A stretch of DNA of 52,191 bases from Alienimonas chondri (GCF_013036045.1 NZ_WTPX01000018.1:1-52191); one strand, 5' to 3'. Positions 8,501 through 18,525 are shown, counted from the first letter of the stretch. Numbers and translations are program-made. Notes: a model not told the origin generated them from the sequence alone.

Positions 8501-9928
8501 TTACGCGGTGAGGCCGCTCAGCACGCCGCCTTCGCTCAGGTCTTCCTGACCGAACGTGCTGCGGTCCACGCCGAACGGCTTGGCGAGGCTCAGCAGCAAG
8601 CGGTTGTGCGGCACGTTGCCCATGTGCAACGCCCGGCCGGTCTTGAAGCCCAGCCCGCCGCCGACCAGCACCCAGGGGATGTCGTTCAGGCTGTGCGAGT
8701 TCCCCGTGCCCATTTCGTTCGTCCAGACCACCGTGGTGTGGTCCAGCATCGAACCGGAATGGCCGGGTTCGGGCGTCTCCGCGAGTTGCTTGCAGAGTCC
8801 GGCGACCTGCTCCGCGTACCAGGCGTTGATGCGGGTGAGCTTCTCGGAGGCGTCCTCGTTGCCGTCCGGCTCGTGGGAGAGCGTGTGGTGGCTCTCGTCG
8901 ATCCCCAACCACCGCATCTTCGCCCCGCCGACGCTGTTGGTGTACTGCACCGAGGCGACGCGGCAGGCGTCCCGTTTGAAGGCGTCGATCAGCAGGTCCT
9001 GCTGGGCGGCGGCGATCTCCGGGATGCGGTCGTTCAGCAGCTCCAGCGCCGGGTCCGGCTCCGGCAGGGCGTGGCCGAGGTGCTCCGCGTCGTCGGCTCC
9101 GCCGTCCGGCTTGCCGACCGGGGCAGTCTTCGCCAACTGACGCTCCATATCCCGCACGAACGATTCGTGCTGTTCCAGAATCGCCCGGTCCTCGGCGGCC
9201 ACGAGGCCCTTCACCTTGGCCAGGTCGGCCCGCACGTCGTCCAGCACGGTGGCCATCACCGCATTGTCCCGCGCCCGGCCGTACAGCTTCTTGAACATCC
9301 GCCGGGGATCGTCGATCGGCGCGATCGGCTTGTTGGAACCGGCGTAGACCATGCGGGTCCAGGTATCGGCGCGGTCGGGGACCATCACGCCGAACTCCAG
9401 CGAGCCGAACCGCGTCTCCGTGGCTGCGCTGGCTTGCAGGTGATTGCGGATCTCCTGATCGACGGAGATGCCGCTGCTCCAACCGGCGGGGGTGTCGCTG
9501 CCGCCCTGAATGTTGCCGGGCAGCAGGATCTTGCCGGTCAGCAGGCAGCCGATGCCGCGCATGTGGCGGTCGCCGTCGCCCTGCATCTTGTTGTCGACGC
9601 CGCGGAGCAGCAGCGTCTGATCCTTGAACGGCGCCAGCGGGGCGAGGGAGCCGGTCAGTTCGAAGTCGGACGTTTCCGAGTACTTCTTCGCGTTCGCGTC
9701 CAGCACGTCCGGCCAGAACGTCTTGGGGATCACGCCGTTGGGGCTGAAGATCACCACCAGCCGCTGCGGGGCGGGGCGTTCAGAGCGACCGGCCTCGCTG
9801 GCGAACGCGCGGCCGAACCCGAGGCTCGGCAGGTTCAGCACGAACGGAGCCGCGGCGGCCGACAGACCGAGCGTCGTCAGAAAGTCCCGGCGGGCGAGAC
9901 GATACGGCGAGGGAGTCGAACGAGGCAT
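8501..9928 (-). CDS. DUF1552 domain-containing exported protein
   Basis: Planctomycete-typical DUF1552 protein, 475 residues, function undefined experimentally. The N-terminus [20 protein letters not shown] is a twin-arginine-like leader (RRDFL), so folded export to the periplasm is expected. The body carries the family features [18 protein letters not shown] near residue 55 and [20 protein letters not shown] near residue 395; it resembles the sulfatase/DUF1501 fold. It lies 57 nt downstream of the DUF1592 gene on the same strand, the usual partnership for these families. What the pair degrades or transports is not known. Confidence 0.9.
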   Translation of the reverse strand: MPRSTPSPYRLARRDFLTTLGLSAAAAPFVLNLPSLGFGRAFASEAGRSERPAPQRLVVIFSPNGVIPKTFWPDVLDANAKKYSETSDFELTGSLAPLAPFKDQTLLLRGVDNKMQGDGDRHMRGIGCLLTGKILLPGNIQGGSDTPAGWSSGISVDQEIRNHLQASAATETRFGSLEFGVMVPDRADTWTRMVYAGSNKPIAPIDDPRRMFKKLYGRARDNAVMATVLDDVRADLAKVKGLVAAEDRAILEQHESFVRDMERQLAKTAPVGKPDGGADDAEHLGHALPEPDPALELLNDRIPEIAAAQQDLLIDAFKRDACRVASVQYTNSVGGAKMRWLGIDESHHTLSHEPDGNEDASEKLTRINAWYAEQVAGLCKQLAETPEPGHSGSMLDHTTVVWTNEMGTGNSHSLNDIPWVLVGGGLGFKTGRALHMGNVPHNRLLLSLAKPFGVDRSTFGQEDLSEGGVLSGLTA

Positions 9929-9985
9929 GGTGAACGGCGGATAAGGGTGGATACGGGACGTGCGGGGCGATCCGGGACGGAGCGA

Positions 9986-12496
9986 TCAGTTCTTGCCGGT
10001 TCCATCCGCGGCAGCGGTGCGGGCGGTCTCGGCGGGTTCGATCGGCGGACCGAGGGCGGCGACGGTCGCGGCGGCGGCGAAGGCCGCTCGCATATCCGTG
10101 CCGTTCTCCTCGAACTGTTCGGCGAGGGTCTCGCGGGTGTTCATTCCATAGGCGGCGGCGGGCTGCTTGACCGCGTGATGGAACAACCGCTCCACGAACG
10201 CCGTGCGGGCTTCGGAACTTTCCACGATGTACCGGCTCAGGTCGGCGGCGCCGCCGAGCTTCACCTCGGTTCCGTCCGGCGTCGGATAGACGCCAGTCGG
10301 GTCCACCGGCTTCACCTCGGCGCCGTCGGCGGTCTTCGTCGCGAGCCGCTCCTGAGTCCGGAACCGGCCGATCGCATCGAACTGCTCCAGACTGAATCCG
10401 AGCGGGTTGATCATGTCGTGACAGGCCGAGCAGGCCACGTCGCCGGTCTGATGGGCGACCCGTTCGCGGGTGGTCAGGCCTTCGCCGAAATCCTCCGGCA
10501 GCGGGCTGAACGCTTCCTTGGGCGGCTTGAGGTTGCGGCCCAGCAGCTTCCGCGCGACGAACACGCCGCGATGGATCGGGCTGGTCACCCGGTGGTGGGC
10601 GTAGCCGGCCATCAGCAGCGGATGCGTCAGCAGTCCGGCCCGGCGACCGGGCTTCACGGCGAGTTTGACGAACGTGCCGTCCTGCGGCGCCCCCTCGCCC
10701 AACGCCGCCTGCGGATCGACGAGGTCGTCCTTGTACAACTCCGCCAAACGGGCGTTGAGGTACAGGTGGTCCGCGTTCCACAGCGCCTTGAAGTCCGCGG
10801 AATCCCCCGCGAGACCTTCGGCGATCGTCAGTTCCAGGCTGGTCCGCAGGTCGCCCACGGCCGCGGCGTCGAAGCCGGGGTACAGCGTTTCGTCCTTGGC
10901 CATGCCCTCGGCCCCTTCCGGGATCAACCAGTCGGCGAAGAACTCGGTCAGTTTGACCGTCGCGCGATGGTCCTTACTCATCCGGTCCGCCTGCTGAGCG
11001 ACCTGCTCCGGCTGATCCAGTTGACCCTTCGCCGCGGCGTTCCGCAGCGCGTCGTCCGGAAGACCGTCCCACATGGCCAGCGCCAACGCGGCCGCCCGGT
11101 CGTAGCCGTCCGGCTGATCGCCCTGGGCCGCGGCGATCGCGGCGTGCAGGTTCGGGTAGAGGAAGTGCGGGCTTTTCAGCGTCATCAACACACACCGCTT
11201 CACGGCGTCCCGCCAGGGGCGACCGTCGGCGAAGTGAGCGTCGACGTAGGCGGCGCGTTGCTCGTCGGTCAGCGGGCGGCGGAAGGCGCGCTCGGCCCAC
11301 TTCGTGCAGAATTCGCGAGCCTTTTCGGTCTGCTTCTCGGGGGCGTCCTTGTCGTTGATCTTCAGGAAGGTGCGGACTGCTTCGTCCGTTTCCAACAGGG
11401 AGTCCGCGACTTCAAACGCCGCCTCGGTGGTCGCTTCATCCCACGCCGCGCTGACCGCGGAACCGCGTTCGTAACCGACGCTGCGATCGTCCGGGGGGAA
11501 CGGCGCGGAGACCAGCAGCGTCCGCGGGGTTCCGCCGGGCAGCAGGTGACGCTCCGGGATGACGGCTTCCGCCCGGTGCGGCACGACCCAGGACAACCGA
11601 CTGACGAAGTCGTACGTCCGCGGGTCTTTGTCGAAGCTTTTGCCCAGCCGCTTCTCCATCCGCACCCGGATCGGCGTCGGTCGACCGGCCAGCAGAAACG
11701 CCGACGCCTCGTAGCGGGTTTGATCGCCGCTGCGGACCTTCGTTTCGACCAGCGTGACGCCGTTCAAATCGAACGAAACCGCGTTGGAGCCCTCCACGAT
11801 AAACTTGTATTCGCCCGTGACCGGGGGCAGCAGGGCGCCGTCCCAAGTGATCTCGAAGCCGTCTTCATTCAGCTTGTCGACCGCGGGGCCGGTTTGGTCC
11901 CCATCGTTCGGTTTGGGCACCTCTTGACCGAGGTTCAGATCGATGGACGAATCGACCCGTTTGAAGGCCAATCGCTTGTCCCACGGCCCGCCGCGGCGGC
12001 GGTATTCGGCGTTCAGGCCCCGCTGTTCATCCGGGCTGCGCGTCCCGACGAACGCCGCGGCGAGGTCCGCCACGGAGGTGCGATACTGATTCTCCGTCAG
12101 CCGGGACAGTTCGACCCGCGGGGGAGCGTTGCGAATCTGCGCGACGCGGGAATAGAAGGCGTCGTAGGCGAACGCGGCGACGGCGGCGGCGTCCTCCCCG
12201 ACGACCGAGCTGGGATCGTCTTCCGGCATCGTGCGGGCGATCAGGTCCCCCAACTGACCGACGGACAGATCCCCGTGCAGCGGGCTCTCGTAGAGAAAGT
12301 CGACGCCTTCGCCGTGCTCCCCGTGGCAGTCCGCACAGACGTTGGCGAACAGTTCCGCCCCCCGCTGGATGCGGGCCTTATCACGAGATTCGGGCGACTC
12401 GGCAGCGAGCGAAAGAGGGGGGGCGCTCAGCGCCAGCAGGGCACAGGCGAGTGCGACGGCCGCCCCGGCGGGGCGATTCGGAACGAGGGTGGGCAT
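9986..12496 (-). CDS. DUF1592/DUF1588/DUF1585 cytochrome-c-like protein with PA14-like domain
   Basis: Large exported planctomycete protein, 836 residues from the ATG at 12496, chosen because it gives a clean signal peptide (LACALLALSAPPLSLAAES). Order: haem-binding CADCH near residue 48, DUF1587-like region, a PA14-like beta domain about 205-315 (TGEYKFIVEGSNAVSFDLNG), DUF1595/DUF1592, DUF1588 and DUF1585. A second haem-like motif CSACHD is near residue 691. The PA14-like insert suggests carbohydrate binding. It is encoded directly upstream of the DUF1552 gene. A redox role at the cell envelope is inferred from the haem motifs. The frame runs further upstream to 12649, but that stretch is Arg-rich and not leader-like. 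Confidence 0.9.
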   Translation of the reverse strand: MPTLVPNRPAGAAVALACALLALSAPPLSLAAESPESRDKARIQRGAELFANVCADCHGEHGEGVDFLYESPLHGDLSVGQLGDLIARTMPEDDPSSVVGEDAAAVAAFAYDAFYSRVAQIRNAPPRVELSRLTENQYRTSVADLAAAFVGTRSPDEQRGLNAEYRRRGGPWDKRLAFKRVDSSIDLNLGQEVPKPNDGDQTGPAVDKLNEDGFEITWDGALLPPVTGEYKFIVEGSNAVSFDLNGVTLVETKVRSGDQTRYEASAFLLAGRPTPIRVRMEKRLGKSFDKDPRTYDFVSRLSWVVPHRAEAVIPERHLLPGGTPRTLLVSAPFPPDDRSVGYERGSAVSAAWDEATTEAAFEVADSLLETDEAVRTFLKINDKDAPEKQTEKAREFCTKWAERAFRRPLTDEQRAAYVDAHFADGRPWRDAVKRCVLMTLKSPHFLYPNLHAAIAAAQGDQPDGYDRAAALALAMWDGLPDDALRNAAAKGQLDQPEQVAQQADRMSKDHRATVKLTEFFADWLIPEGAEGMAKDETLYPGFDAAAVGDLRTSLELTIAEGLAGDSADFKALWNADHLYLNARLAELYKDDLVDPQAALGEGAPQDGTFVKLAVKPGRRAGLLTHPLLMAGYAHHRVTSPIHRGVFVARKLLGRNLKPPKEAFSPLPEDFGEGLTTRERVAHQTGDVACSACHDMINPLGFSLEQFDAIGRFRTQERLATKTADGAEVKPVDPTGVYPTPDGTEVKLGGAADLSRYIVESSEARTAFVERLFHHAVKQPAAAYGMNTRETLAEQFEENGTDMRAAFAAAATVAALGPPIEPAETARTAAADGTGKN

Positions 12497-12708
12497 ATTA
12501 TAGGGCGGGAGACCCGAGGACGGATCGTCGGTCCGGGCGGGCCGTCCGGCATGTCGGGATGACATGGACCGAAACTCGCCGCGGGGGGCGGAAGCCGAGG
12601 CTCTATTCCCAAGGGAGGAGCCGCAGACCGCCGCAAACCCGGAACGCACTATTCTACGCTATCGGCGCTCTCACTGCAAAGAGTTCTCCGATCCGTCCCG
12701 GCCCTCAC

Positions 12709-12732
12709 GACCGGGCCGGGGAGGCCCCGGTC
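12709..12732 (-). terminator. Possible hairpin downstream of the autotransporter gene
   Basis: GACCGGGCC and GGCCCCGGTC form a GC-rich stem with a short loop and one bulge, about 50 nt beyond the autotransporter stop. There is no U-run, so intrinsic termination is only possible. The rest of 12497-12783 shows no gene. Confidence 0.3.
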
Positions 12733-12783
12733 GCCTCTAATCCTCTGAAAATCGGGCCTCTGGGAATCAGGCCGCGGACCGGC

Positions 12784-15700
12784 TCACCACCGCAGTTCGG
12801 CGCCGCCGGTGCCGGCGTGGCTGAGGGAGTCCTCGCCCAGCAGCAGGTCGTAGTGGGCGTAGAGTCGGACGTGCCGGCCCAGCAGCCCGGTCAAACCGCC
12901 GCCCAGCACCCACTGGTTGGCGGGGTCGTCGCCCACGGTGGAGAACGCCGGCAGGGTCGGGGCCGCGGCGAACCGCACCGGGGCGGCGCTGTCGGAGCCG
13001 GACACCTCGCCGAACCACCAGGCCCGCAGCTCGGGGATGACGGCGAAACTACCGACGTCGCCCAGCGTCTTCGCGGCCCGGGCGCCCAGTTGCAGCCGCA
13101 GGCTGTCGCCGCTGGCGTCGCCGTACTGCAGGTCCGCGGCGCCCAGTCCGGTCTCGGTGTAGCCGTCGCGGGCGGAGTGGACGTACTGGATGCCGGCCAG
13201 CGGTTGCAGGTCCATCCATTCGATCGGCAGGAGATAACCGGTTTCCGCGGCGAGGGTCACTGTGGAGCCGTCCGTGTCGCCGTTCGCCGTGAACCGTTGC
13301 CCGCCGGCCGTCACGGAGCGGGTCGTCTCGTAGCTGTCGCCGCCATAGACCGCCGCCGCCGCCCCGTGCCAGCGGCCGGCGGTTTTGGTGCCGTACAGGC
13401 CGATCTGCCAGCTATCGACGTCCGCTTCGAATTTCTCGGCGCCGCCGTCGTTCTCCGCGCCAGTCCCGCCGACGCCGAACAGCACGCCGATCTTCGCTCC
13501 CGGGGCGACCAGTCGATCGAAGCCGAACACTGCCCCGCCGCTGAGGTATTCGGTTTCGCTGACGCCGGACCCGACCTCGCCGCCGACGACGTAGCCTTCC
13601 GCGAACCCGCCCCACGGCAGTTCCCGTCCCCCGCGGCGCGACCGGGCGGCCCGGGCCCCGGGGGTGAACGACGCCTGTTTGACTCCCGAATCGGAGTCGC
13701 TGTCTCCCGCGTCGGCGTTGCGGACTCCCGTGTCGACGTCGTCGGACTCCTCGTTCCCGATGTCCGTGGCGAGGGCGAAGGAGCCGAAGCCGAACTCGTC
13801 GTTCGCCCCGCCGCCGTTCGCCCCGCTGAGAGAGTCGGCGTTCTGGCCGCGGAACAGCCCGCCGCCGGCGCTGCCGGGACGCAGGGCGCGGAATGCAGTG
13901 CGACGCACGGCGCCGGCGCCGGCCCGGGAGACGCCCCCCAATCCGCCGGAGCGGGCCGCGGTGAGGCCGTTGAACACGGACTGGGCGCCCTGGGCATCCG
14001 AGAGCAGGGCGGCGGCGAACAGGTCGGCCGCCGGGCCTTCGGCGTTCGGCATAAGGGTGAACAATGCATCCGCCGCGGCGGCGTCTTCGGCGTTCGCGAA
14101 GACCGCGGCCCCGTTCGCGACCCGGCTCAACCGCACTTCCAAGGCGTCGCCGCCGCCGCCGGCGACCGTCGACGCCGTCCCGGTCAGCGACCAAGAGGAG
14201 ACGTTCACGTCCCGCGGCCCGCCCGTCACGCCGCCGGCCGCGGTCAGCACGGTCAGGTCCATGGAGGAGCCGGGCTGAGCGATCTGCGTGGCCAAGGCAC
14301 GCCGTTGAGCCGCGTTCCCCCCGCCGACGTTCACCGTCACCGCTCCGCCGGAGAGGTTCGCGGCGCCGCCGACGACCAGCGAATCCGTGCCGCCGGGGGT
14401 GTGGTCGACGACCAGTTCGCTCCCGGAACGCAGGGTCAGGTCGCCGGCCACATCGAGCGTTTGGCCGCCGACGCCGTCGGCGCCCGGGGCGATGCGTCCG
14501 GCGGTGGTCACGTCGCCCAATACTTCGCCGAGACCGGTCAGGCGGGTGTCGGCCGCGAGGTCGAGCGAGGGGGCGACGGTGTCCACCCGCACGGTGGAGC
14601 CGTTCGCCGCGGTTGCGACCACGCCGGAGGCGGAGTTGAACGTGGCGGCGTCCGGAGCGAAGACGAACGTCCCGCCGCCGTTGAGCGCGAGATTCCCCTG
14701 TAGATCGACGTCGCCGCCCAGCGTGATGCGGTCGTCAGCGTCGATGGTTCGAAGAGCGCCGCCCGCCGCGGCGGCGGCGAACCCGTTCTCGCCGAGCGTC
14801 ACCTGACCGCCGGTGAAGAACGATCCGCCGGCCAGCGTCAGCGGGCCGATCCCCAGCGCCGACTGCCGGTCCGCCCGCAGGGCGCCGCCGGTGACGAGGA
14901 ACCCGCCGGTCGCCGCGTTCGTGCCCTGCACGATCAGCACGCCGGACCCGGCTTTCGTCAGCAGTCCCGCCCCGCTGAGACGGCCGTCGTGGGTCAGGTT
15001 GCGGCTGGTGGTGCGAATCGTTCCGCCGCCGGCGCCCAGCGCGACGGCGTTCGCCAACACGGAGTCCTCGCCGGAGGCCAGCGGGGCGAATAGCTCGCCC
15101 CCGTCGAGGGTCAGCGTGCCGGAACCGAGAGCGGAGAGGGTGGCGGCGGCCACCGTGCCGCCGGTCACGGTGGTGGAGGAGTGCGTTCCGGCGCTGACCA
15201 GCCAAAGTTGTCCGGCTCCGGTTTTCGTCAGCGCCCCGCCAGCCGTGCCTTTGCTGATGACCCAGGCGCCCCCCGTCGTTTCGATCGTCCCGCCGTCTTC
15301 GCCGATCGCGACGCCCCCGGCGTAGGTCAGCGATCCGCTGGTGTGGGCGGTGCGGAGCGTGGCGTCGTTGAGGTACACGTCGCCGCCGCCCAAGGCGCCG
15401 GCGGCGGCCACGACCAGCGTGGCGTCTTCCACGGCGACGCCGCCCTGAAAGGTATTCTCGACGCCGAGGGTCAGTTCGGCTCCGCCGTGGACGTACAGCC
15501 CGCCGGCGCCGGTGACCCGACCGCCCAGCAGCAGGTCATGCCCGTTCAGGTCGATCCGCCCGCCGCCGTCGATCAGGCTGATCTCGCGGAGAAACGCCGG
15601 TCCCGCGGCGTGACCGGGGCGATCGTCCAGCACGCCCAACAACCGCAATTCGGCCCCGTTGCCGATCTGCACGTCGCCGGTTCCCAGCGACTCCGCGGAG

Positions 15701-16551
15701 CCGACTTCCAAAACCCCGGCAAGGATCGAGGTGCCGCCGCCGTAGGTGCTGGCGCCGGTCAGCGAGACGGTCCCCGTGCCGAGCTTGAGGAGGCCGGCGG
15801 TGTCGGTTCCGGCCAGCGAACCGGCGAACGCGCTGCTGTAGCCGGGGCCGTCCGCGGCGGAACCCCGACCCGGGTTGGCGGGGAAGATGCCGAGGACGAG
15901 CCGATGAGCGCCGAGGTTCAGCGTGCCGTCGCCGGTCAGTTGGCCGAGGTAGCTGTCGCCGGTCAGCCGTCCGGCGGCGCCGGCTTCGAGGTGCAGTCCG
16001 CGGCCGAAGCCGGTGTCCGTCCCCGCGACCGCCACGCCGGAGATCACCCGCGTGAGGCCATGGCCGTTGTGCCCGTTGAGCGTCAGTTCCGCGGCGGAGC
16101 CGCTGCCGAGGTCCACCGCGATCGTGCCGGACCCGGTGAAGGTCGGATTGAGCGCGTGCGGTCCGGCGGCGCTCTGTGCGTTTCCGTTCGGCTTCACCAG
16201 CAACTCGATCCCGCGACCGCCCTGTTCGAGATCCACGAACACGTCCTCGCGCCCCGCGGGAATCGCCCCGTTCAATTCGATGACGGGCGTGACGTTCGGG
16301 TCGGCGAACAACGGCACGTCGAACCGCACGCCGGTCCCGCCGGGGTGCAGGGCGTCGAGCGCCTCGCGGAAGCTGAGGGTCGAGTCCTCGTCCGTCTCAT
16401 CGACGGCCGTGTCGACCGTCCCGCCGACCGGGTTCGTCTGAGCCAGGGTGGGAACGGCGAACGCCGGAGCGGCGACGCACGCCGCGGCGGCCAAGCGAGC
16501 AAACCGGGGGGCGAACCGCGAGGCAGCGGAAGAGCGGGCGGCGAGGGGCAA
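12784..16551 (-). CDS. Giant autotransporter with beta-helix passenger and C-terminal barrel
   Basis: Type V secretion-like surface protein, 1255 residues. The signal peptide is AAAACVAAPAFAVPTLAQT. Residues about 100-800 are Gly/Ala/Thr-rich passenger repeats of the autotransporter-associated strand type, with recurring LTKTGAGQLWL/LLKLGTGTVSLTG motifs at irregular spacing. A linker rich in Asp/Ser follows. Residues about 980-1255 alternate hydrophobic and polar residues and end in an aromatic (ELRW), as outer-membrane barrels do. The start is a TTG at 16551. The passenger's ligand is unknown; adhesion is only an inference from the family. No dedicated secretion partner lies nearby. Confidence 0.88.
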   Translation of the reverse strand: MPLAARSSAASRFAPRFARLAAAACVAAPAFAVPTLAQTNPVGGTVDTAVDETDEDSTLSFREALDALHPGGTGVRFDVPLFADPNVTPVIELNGAIPAGREDVFVDLEQGGRGIELLVKPNGNAQSAAGPHALNPTFTGSGTIAVDLGSGSAAELTLNGHNGHGLTRVISGVAVAGTDTGFGRGLHLEAGAAGRLTGDSYLGQLTGDGTLNLGAHRLVLGIFPANPGRGSAADGPGYSSAFAGSLAGTDTAGLLKLGTGTVSLTGASTYGGGTSILAGVLEVGSAESLGTGDVQIGNGAELRLLGVLDDRPGHAAGPAFLREISLIDGGGRIDLNGHDLLLGGRVTGAGGLYVHGGAELTLGVENTFQGGVAVEDATLVVAAAGALGGGDVYLNDATLRTAHTSGSLTYAGGVAIGEDGGTIETTGGAWVISKGTAGGALTKTGAGQLWLVSAGTHSSTTVTGGTVAAATLSALGSGTLTLDGGELFAPLASGEDSVLANAVALGAGGGTIRTTSRNLTHDGRLSGAGLLTKAGSGVLIVQGTNAATGGFLVTGGALRADRQSALGIGPLTLAGGSFFTGGQVTLGENGFAAAAAGGALRTIDADDRITLGGDVDLQGNLALNGGGTFVFAPDAATFNSASGVVATAANGSTVRVDTVAPSLDLAADTRLTGLGEVLGDVTTAGRIAPGADGVGGQTLDVAGDLTLRSGSELVVDHTPGGTDSLVVGGAANLSGGAVTVNVGGGNAAQRRALATQIAQPGSSMDLTVLTAAGGVTGGPRDVNVSSWSLTGTASTVAGGGGDALEVRLSRVANGAAVFANAEDAAAADALFTLMPNAEGPAADLFAAALLSDAQGAQSVFNGLTAARSGGLGGVSRAGAGAVRRTAFRALRPGSAGGGLFRGQNADSLSGANGGGANDEFGFGSFALATDIGNEESDDVDTGVRNADAGDSDSDSGVKQASFTPGARAARSRRGGRELPWGGFAEGYVVGGEVGSGVSETEYLSGGAVFGFDRLVAPGAKIGVLFGVGGTGAENDGGAEKFEADVDSWQIGLYGTKTAGRWHGAAAAVYGGDSYETTRSVTAGGQRFTANGDTDGSTVTLAAETGYLLPIEWMDLQPLAGIQYVHSARDGYTETGLGAADLQYGDASGDSLRLQLGARAAKTLGDVGSFAVIPELRAWWFGEVSGSDSAAPVRFAAAPTLPAFSTVGDDPANQWVLGGGLTGLLGRHVRLYAHYDLLLGEDSLSHAGTGGAELRW

Positions 16552-16731
16552 GGCGGGCGTCCGTACCTAAGGCTCGGGGAACCGCGAACCCCCTCCTGGG
16601 GATCGTTTCGCGCCGGAACTCCGGGCGCGACGGTTCGGGTGCGAACGGCATCGGTCGCCCGATGCAGGCGGCTTGAGAGAAATCCTCCGGGCGCGAGGAA
16701 GTTTTTGAATCGCTCCGCGGTGACTCGAACA

Positions 16732-16757
16732 GCGCGCCGCCTGGCGGCGACGGCGAA
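16732..16757. repeat. Solitary half copy of palindrome family 2
   Basis: GCGCGCCGCCTGGCGGCGAC plus CGGCGAA, one arm of the full palindrome at 22586-22658 with few changes. It lies 18 nt beyond the moeA stop. No complementary arm is adjacent. The remainder of 16552-16775 has no gene. Confidence 0.7.
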
Positions 16758-16775
16758 CCGGCGGAGAGAAGCGAG

Positions 16776-17993
16776 CTAACCGCAACCCGCCCAGCGGATT
16801 GCGTCGACGCGATCGCCCGCCGCGAGTTGCGATTCGCTGGGGATCAGCGCCGCCCCGTTCGCGTCCGCGGCGCCGCGCAGATCGCCGGAGCCGGCCCAGC
16901 GGACCGGTTCGGCGGAGAGTCCCGCGGGGCCGTCCGTCAGCCGAACCGGGCGGTACAGCGGGCGATCGCCGCGGTTGGCGATCGCCTCCGTCAGCGTCGC
17001 GGACAACGGCGCCGGCTCGCAGTCCGACCAGCCCCCCAACCGCCGGAGGGCGGGGCGGACGAACAGTTCGAAGCCGGTCAGGGAGCTCACCGGATTGCCC
17101 GGCAGGCCGAAGACGGCGGTCGGTCCGCGGTCGTTTTCCGTCACGCCGAACCACAGCGGTTTGCCGGGCTTCACGTTGATCTTGTGGAACACGCGACGCA
17201 CGCCGCAGTCGGCCAATACGCCGGGGACGAGGTCGTAGTCGCCCATGCTGACGCCGCCGGAGATGAGGAGGACGTCGGCGTTCAACCCGTCTCGCACCTT
17301 CGCCGTGAGGGCGTCCCGGTCGTCGCCGGCGAGGCCGAGGGGCAAAGGAAGCGCTCCCGCCGCGGCGATGGCGGCGCACAGCAGCGGGCCGTTGGCGTCG
17401 CGAATCTGTCCCGGGCCGGGGGGCAAGCTGGCGGGCACGACTTCATCCCCCGTCGACAGCACGGCGACCCGCAGTTTCGGCGTCACGGCGACCGGATCGA
17501 AGCCATGCTCCGCCAGCAAGCCGATCGCGGCGGGCGTCAGCGGTTCACCCGCGGCGATGAGCGTTTCACCCCAGCGGACCGCCGCTCCGCGGGCCATGAC
17601 GCACGATCCGGGGCGGACCGCCGGGGGCGGGGAAAGCGACACGCGATCGACGATCCGCTCGGAGCATTCGACCGGGATCACCACGTCGGCGCCGTCCGGG
17701 AGGGGGGCGCCGGTCATGATCTTCGCGCACTCGCCGGGACCGACGGATCGCGTGGGCACGGCGCCGGCGGGGATCTCCTCGACCACCGTCAACGTCACGT
17801 GGGAAGAACCACACTCGGCTGCGTTCGTCGCATACCCGTCCATCTTCGCCTTGGCGAACGGTGGTGAGTCGACAGTCGCGACGGCCGGTTCGCTCAGGCA
17901 TCGACCGCAGGCCTCCGCCAGCGGAACGCGCGTCGCGGGGCGCGGGGCGAGGGCGGCGAGGATCGCGGCGCGGGCCTCGGGGACGGACAGCAT
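16776..17993 (-). CDS. moeA: Molybdopterin molybdotransferase
   Basis: MoeA inserts molybdate into adenylated molybdopterin in the last step of molybdenum cofactor synthesis. Family motifs are in order: an N-terminal PLAEACGRCLSEP helix region, MTGAPLPDGADVVIPVE, STGDEV (near residue 180), GPGQIRDANGPLL, ISGGVSMGDYD, HKINVKPGKPLWFGV and GLPGNPVSSLTGFELFVRP, followed by the domain IV tail. At 405 residues it is full length. The ATG at 17993 gives the normal N-terminus. No other moa/mob/mog gene is adjacent, so its partners must be elsewhere. Confidence 0.95.
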   Translation of the reverse strand: MLSVPEARAAILAALAPRPATRVPLAEACGRCLSEPAVATVDSPPFAKAKMDGYATNAAECGSSHVTLTVVEEIPAGAVPTRSVGPGECAKIMTGAPLPDGADVVIPVECSERIVDRVSLSPPPAVRPGSCVMARGAAVRWGETLIAAGEPLTPAAIGLLAEHGFDPVAVTPKLRVAVLSTGDEVVPASLPPGPGQIRDANGPLLCAAIAAAGALPLPLGLAGDDRDALTAKVRDGLNADVLLISGGVSMGDYDLVPGVLADCGVRRVFHKINVKPGKPLWFGVTENDRGPTAVFGLPGNPVSSLTGFELFVRPALRRLGGWSDCEPAPLSATLTEAIANRGDRPLYRPVRLTDGPAGLSAEPVRWAGSGDLRGAADANGAALIPSESQLAAGDRVDAIRWAGCG

Positions 17994-18013
17994 TGCGGAC
18001 GCCGGTGAGCGGG

Positions 18014-18040
18014 GCGCGCCGCCTGTCGGCGACGGCGAAG
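18014..18040. repeat. Solitary half copy of palindrome family 2
   Basis: GCGCGCCGCCTGTCGGCGAC plus GGCGAAG, close to the right arm of the palindrome at 22586-22658 and to 16732-16757. Lies just upstream of moeA, with no partner arm beside it. Confidence 0.7.
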
Positions 18041-18096
18041 TGGGGGAGCCGCGAAAGGGTACCCGCCGCCGAGAGGAAGCTCAGTCGTCGTTGGTA

Positions 18097-18408
18097 TCAG
18101 TCCTCGCTGATGAACTTGCAGAAGCGGCTGACGGAGCCGTCGCTGGTGTGTTCCTGATAGAGGAACTGGACGCCGGCGTCGTCGAATTTCTCGAAGAACT
18201 CGTCCCAGGTGATGCGGTGCAAACCGCTGTCGGGGGTGTTCGGCTGTTCCTCGGAGGGATCTTCGAAGTCGATCCGCAAGATGCCGGGGTCGCCGCCTTT
18301 GCTCTCTGTGTCCGCCACGGTCGCCGGGTAGCCCTTACGGCTCTCGGCCCAGTTTTTGATGGTCCCGTGGTCGGTGGTCGTCTTCGATTCGTGGTCGGTG
18401 GAAGCCAT
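18097..18408 (-). CDS. Small soluble protein of the family often misannotated '1,4-alpha-glucan branching enzyme'
   Basis: 103 residues from the ATG at 18408. Sequence features are DHGTIKNWAESRKGYPATV near the N-terminus, GILRIDFEDPSEE in the middle, and ITWDEFFEKFDDAGVQFLYQ then SRFCKFISED at the end. This pattern of IKxWAExRxGxPATV followed by WDEFFEKFD recurs in a small protein family that databases often label a branching enzyme, although it is far too short and has no GH13 motifs. The function is unknown. The frame continues upstream to 18507, but that part is low complexity. It is divergent from the first signal peptidase gene. Confidence 0.8.
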   Translation of the reverse strand: MASTDHESKTTTDHGTIKNWAESRKGYPATVADTESKGGDPGILRIDFEDPSEEQPNTPDSGLHRITWDEFFEKFDDAGVQFLYQEHTSDGSVSRFCKFISED

Positions 18409-18525
18409 TGGTGGTGATGGAGGTGGTGAAGCGCGATGGGGGATACGGGGGCGTTGTTCAGCGAATCGCATGCCGATCGGGACAGGTGGTCGCTGAGCGA
18501 CCGACACCGGATTCGCCCGCTCAAA

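Noticed and set aside
5211-8549. 1112-residue plus-strand open frame
   Set aside because: Antisense to the well-supported histidine kinase; composition-driven.
8606-12562. 1318-residue plus-strand open frame
   Set aside because: It is antisense to the DUF1552 and DUF1592 genes and reads as Arg/Gly/Ala-rich sequence with no domain; a by-product of high GC at third positions.
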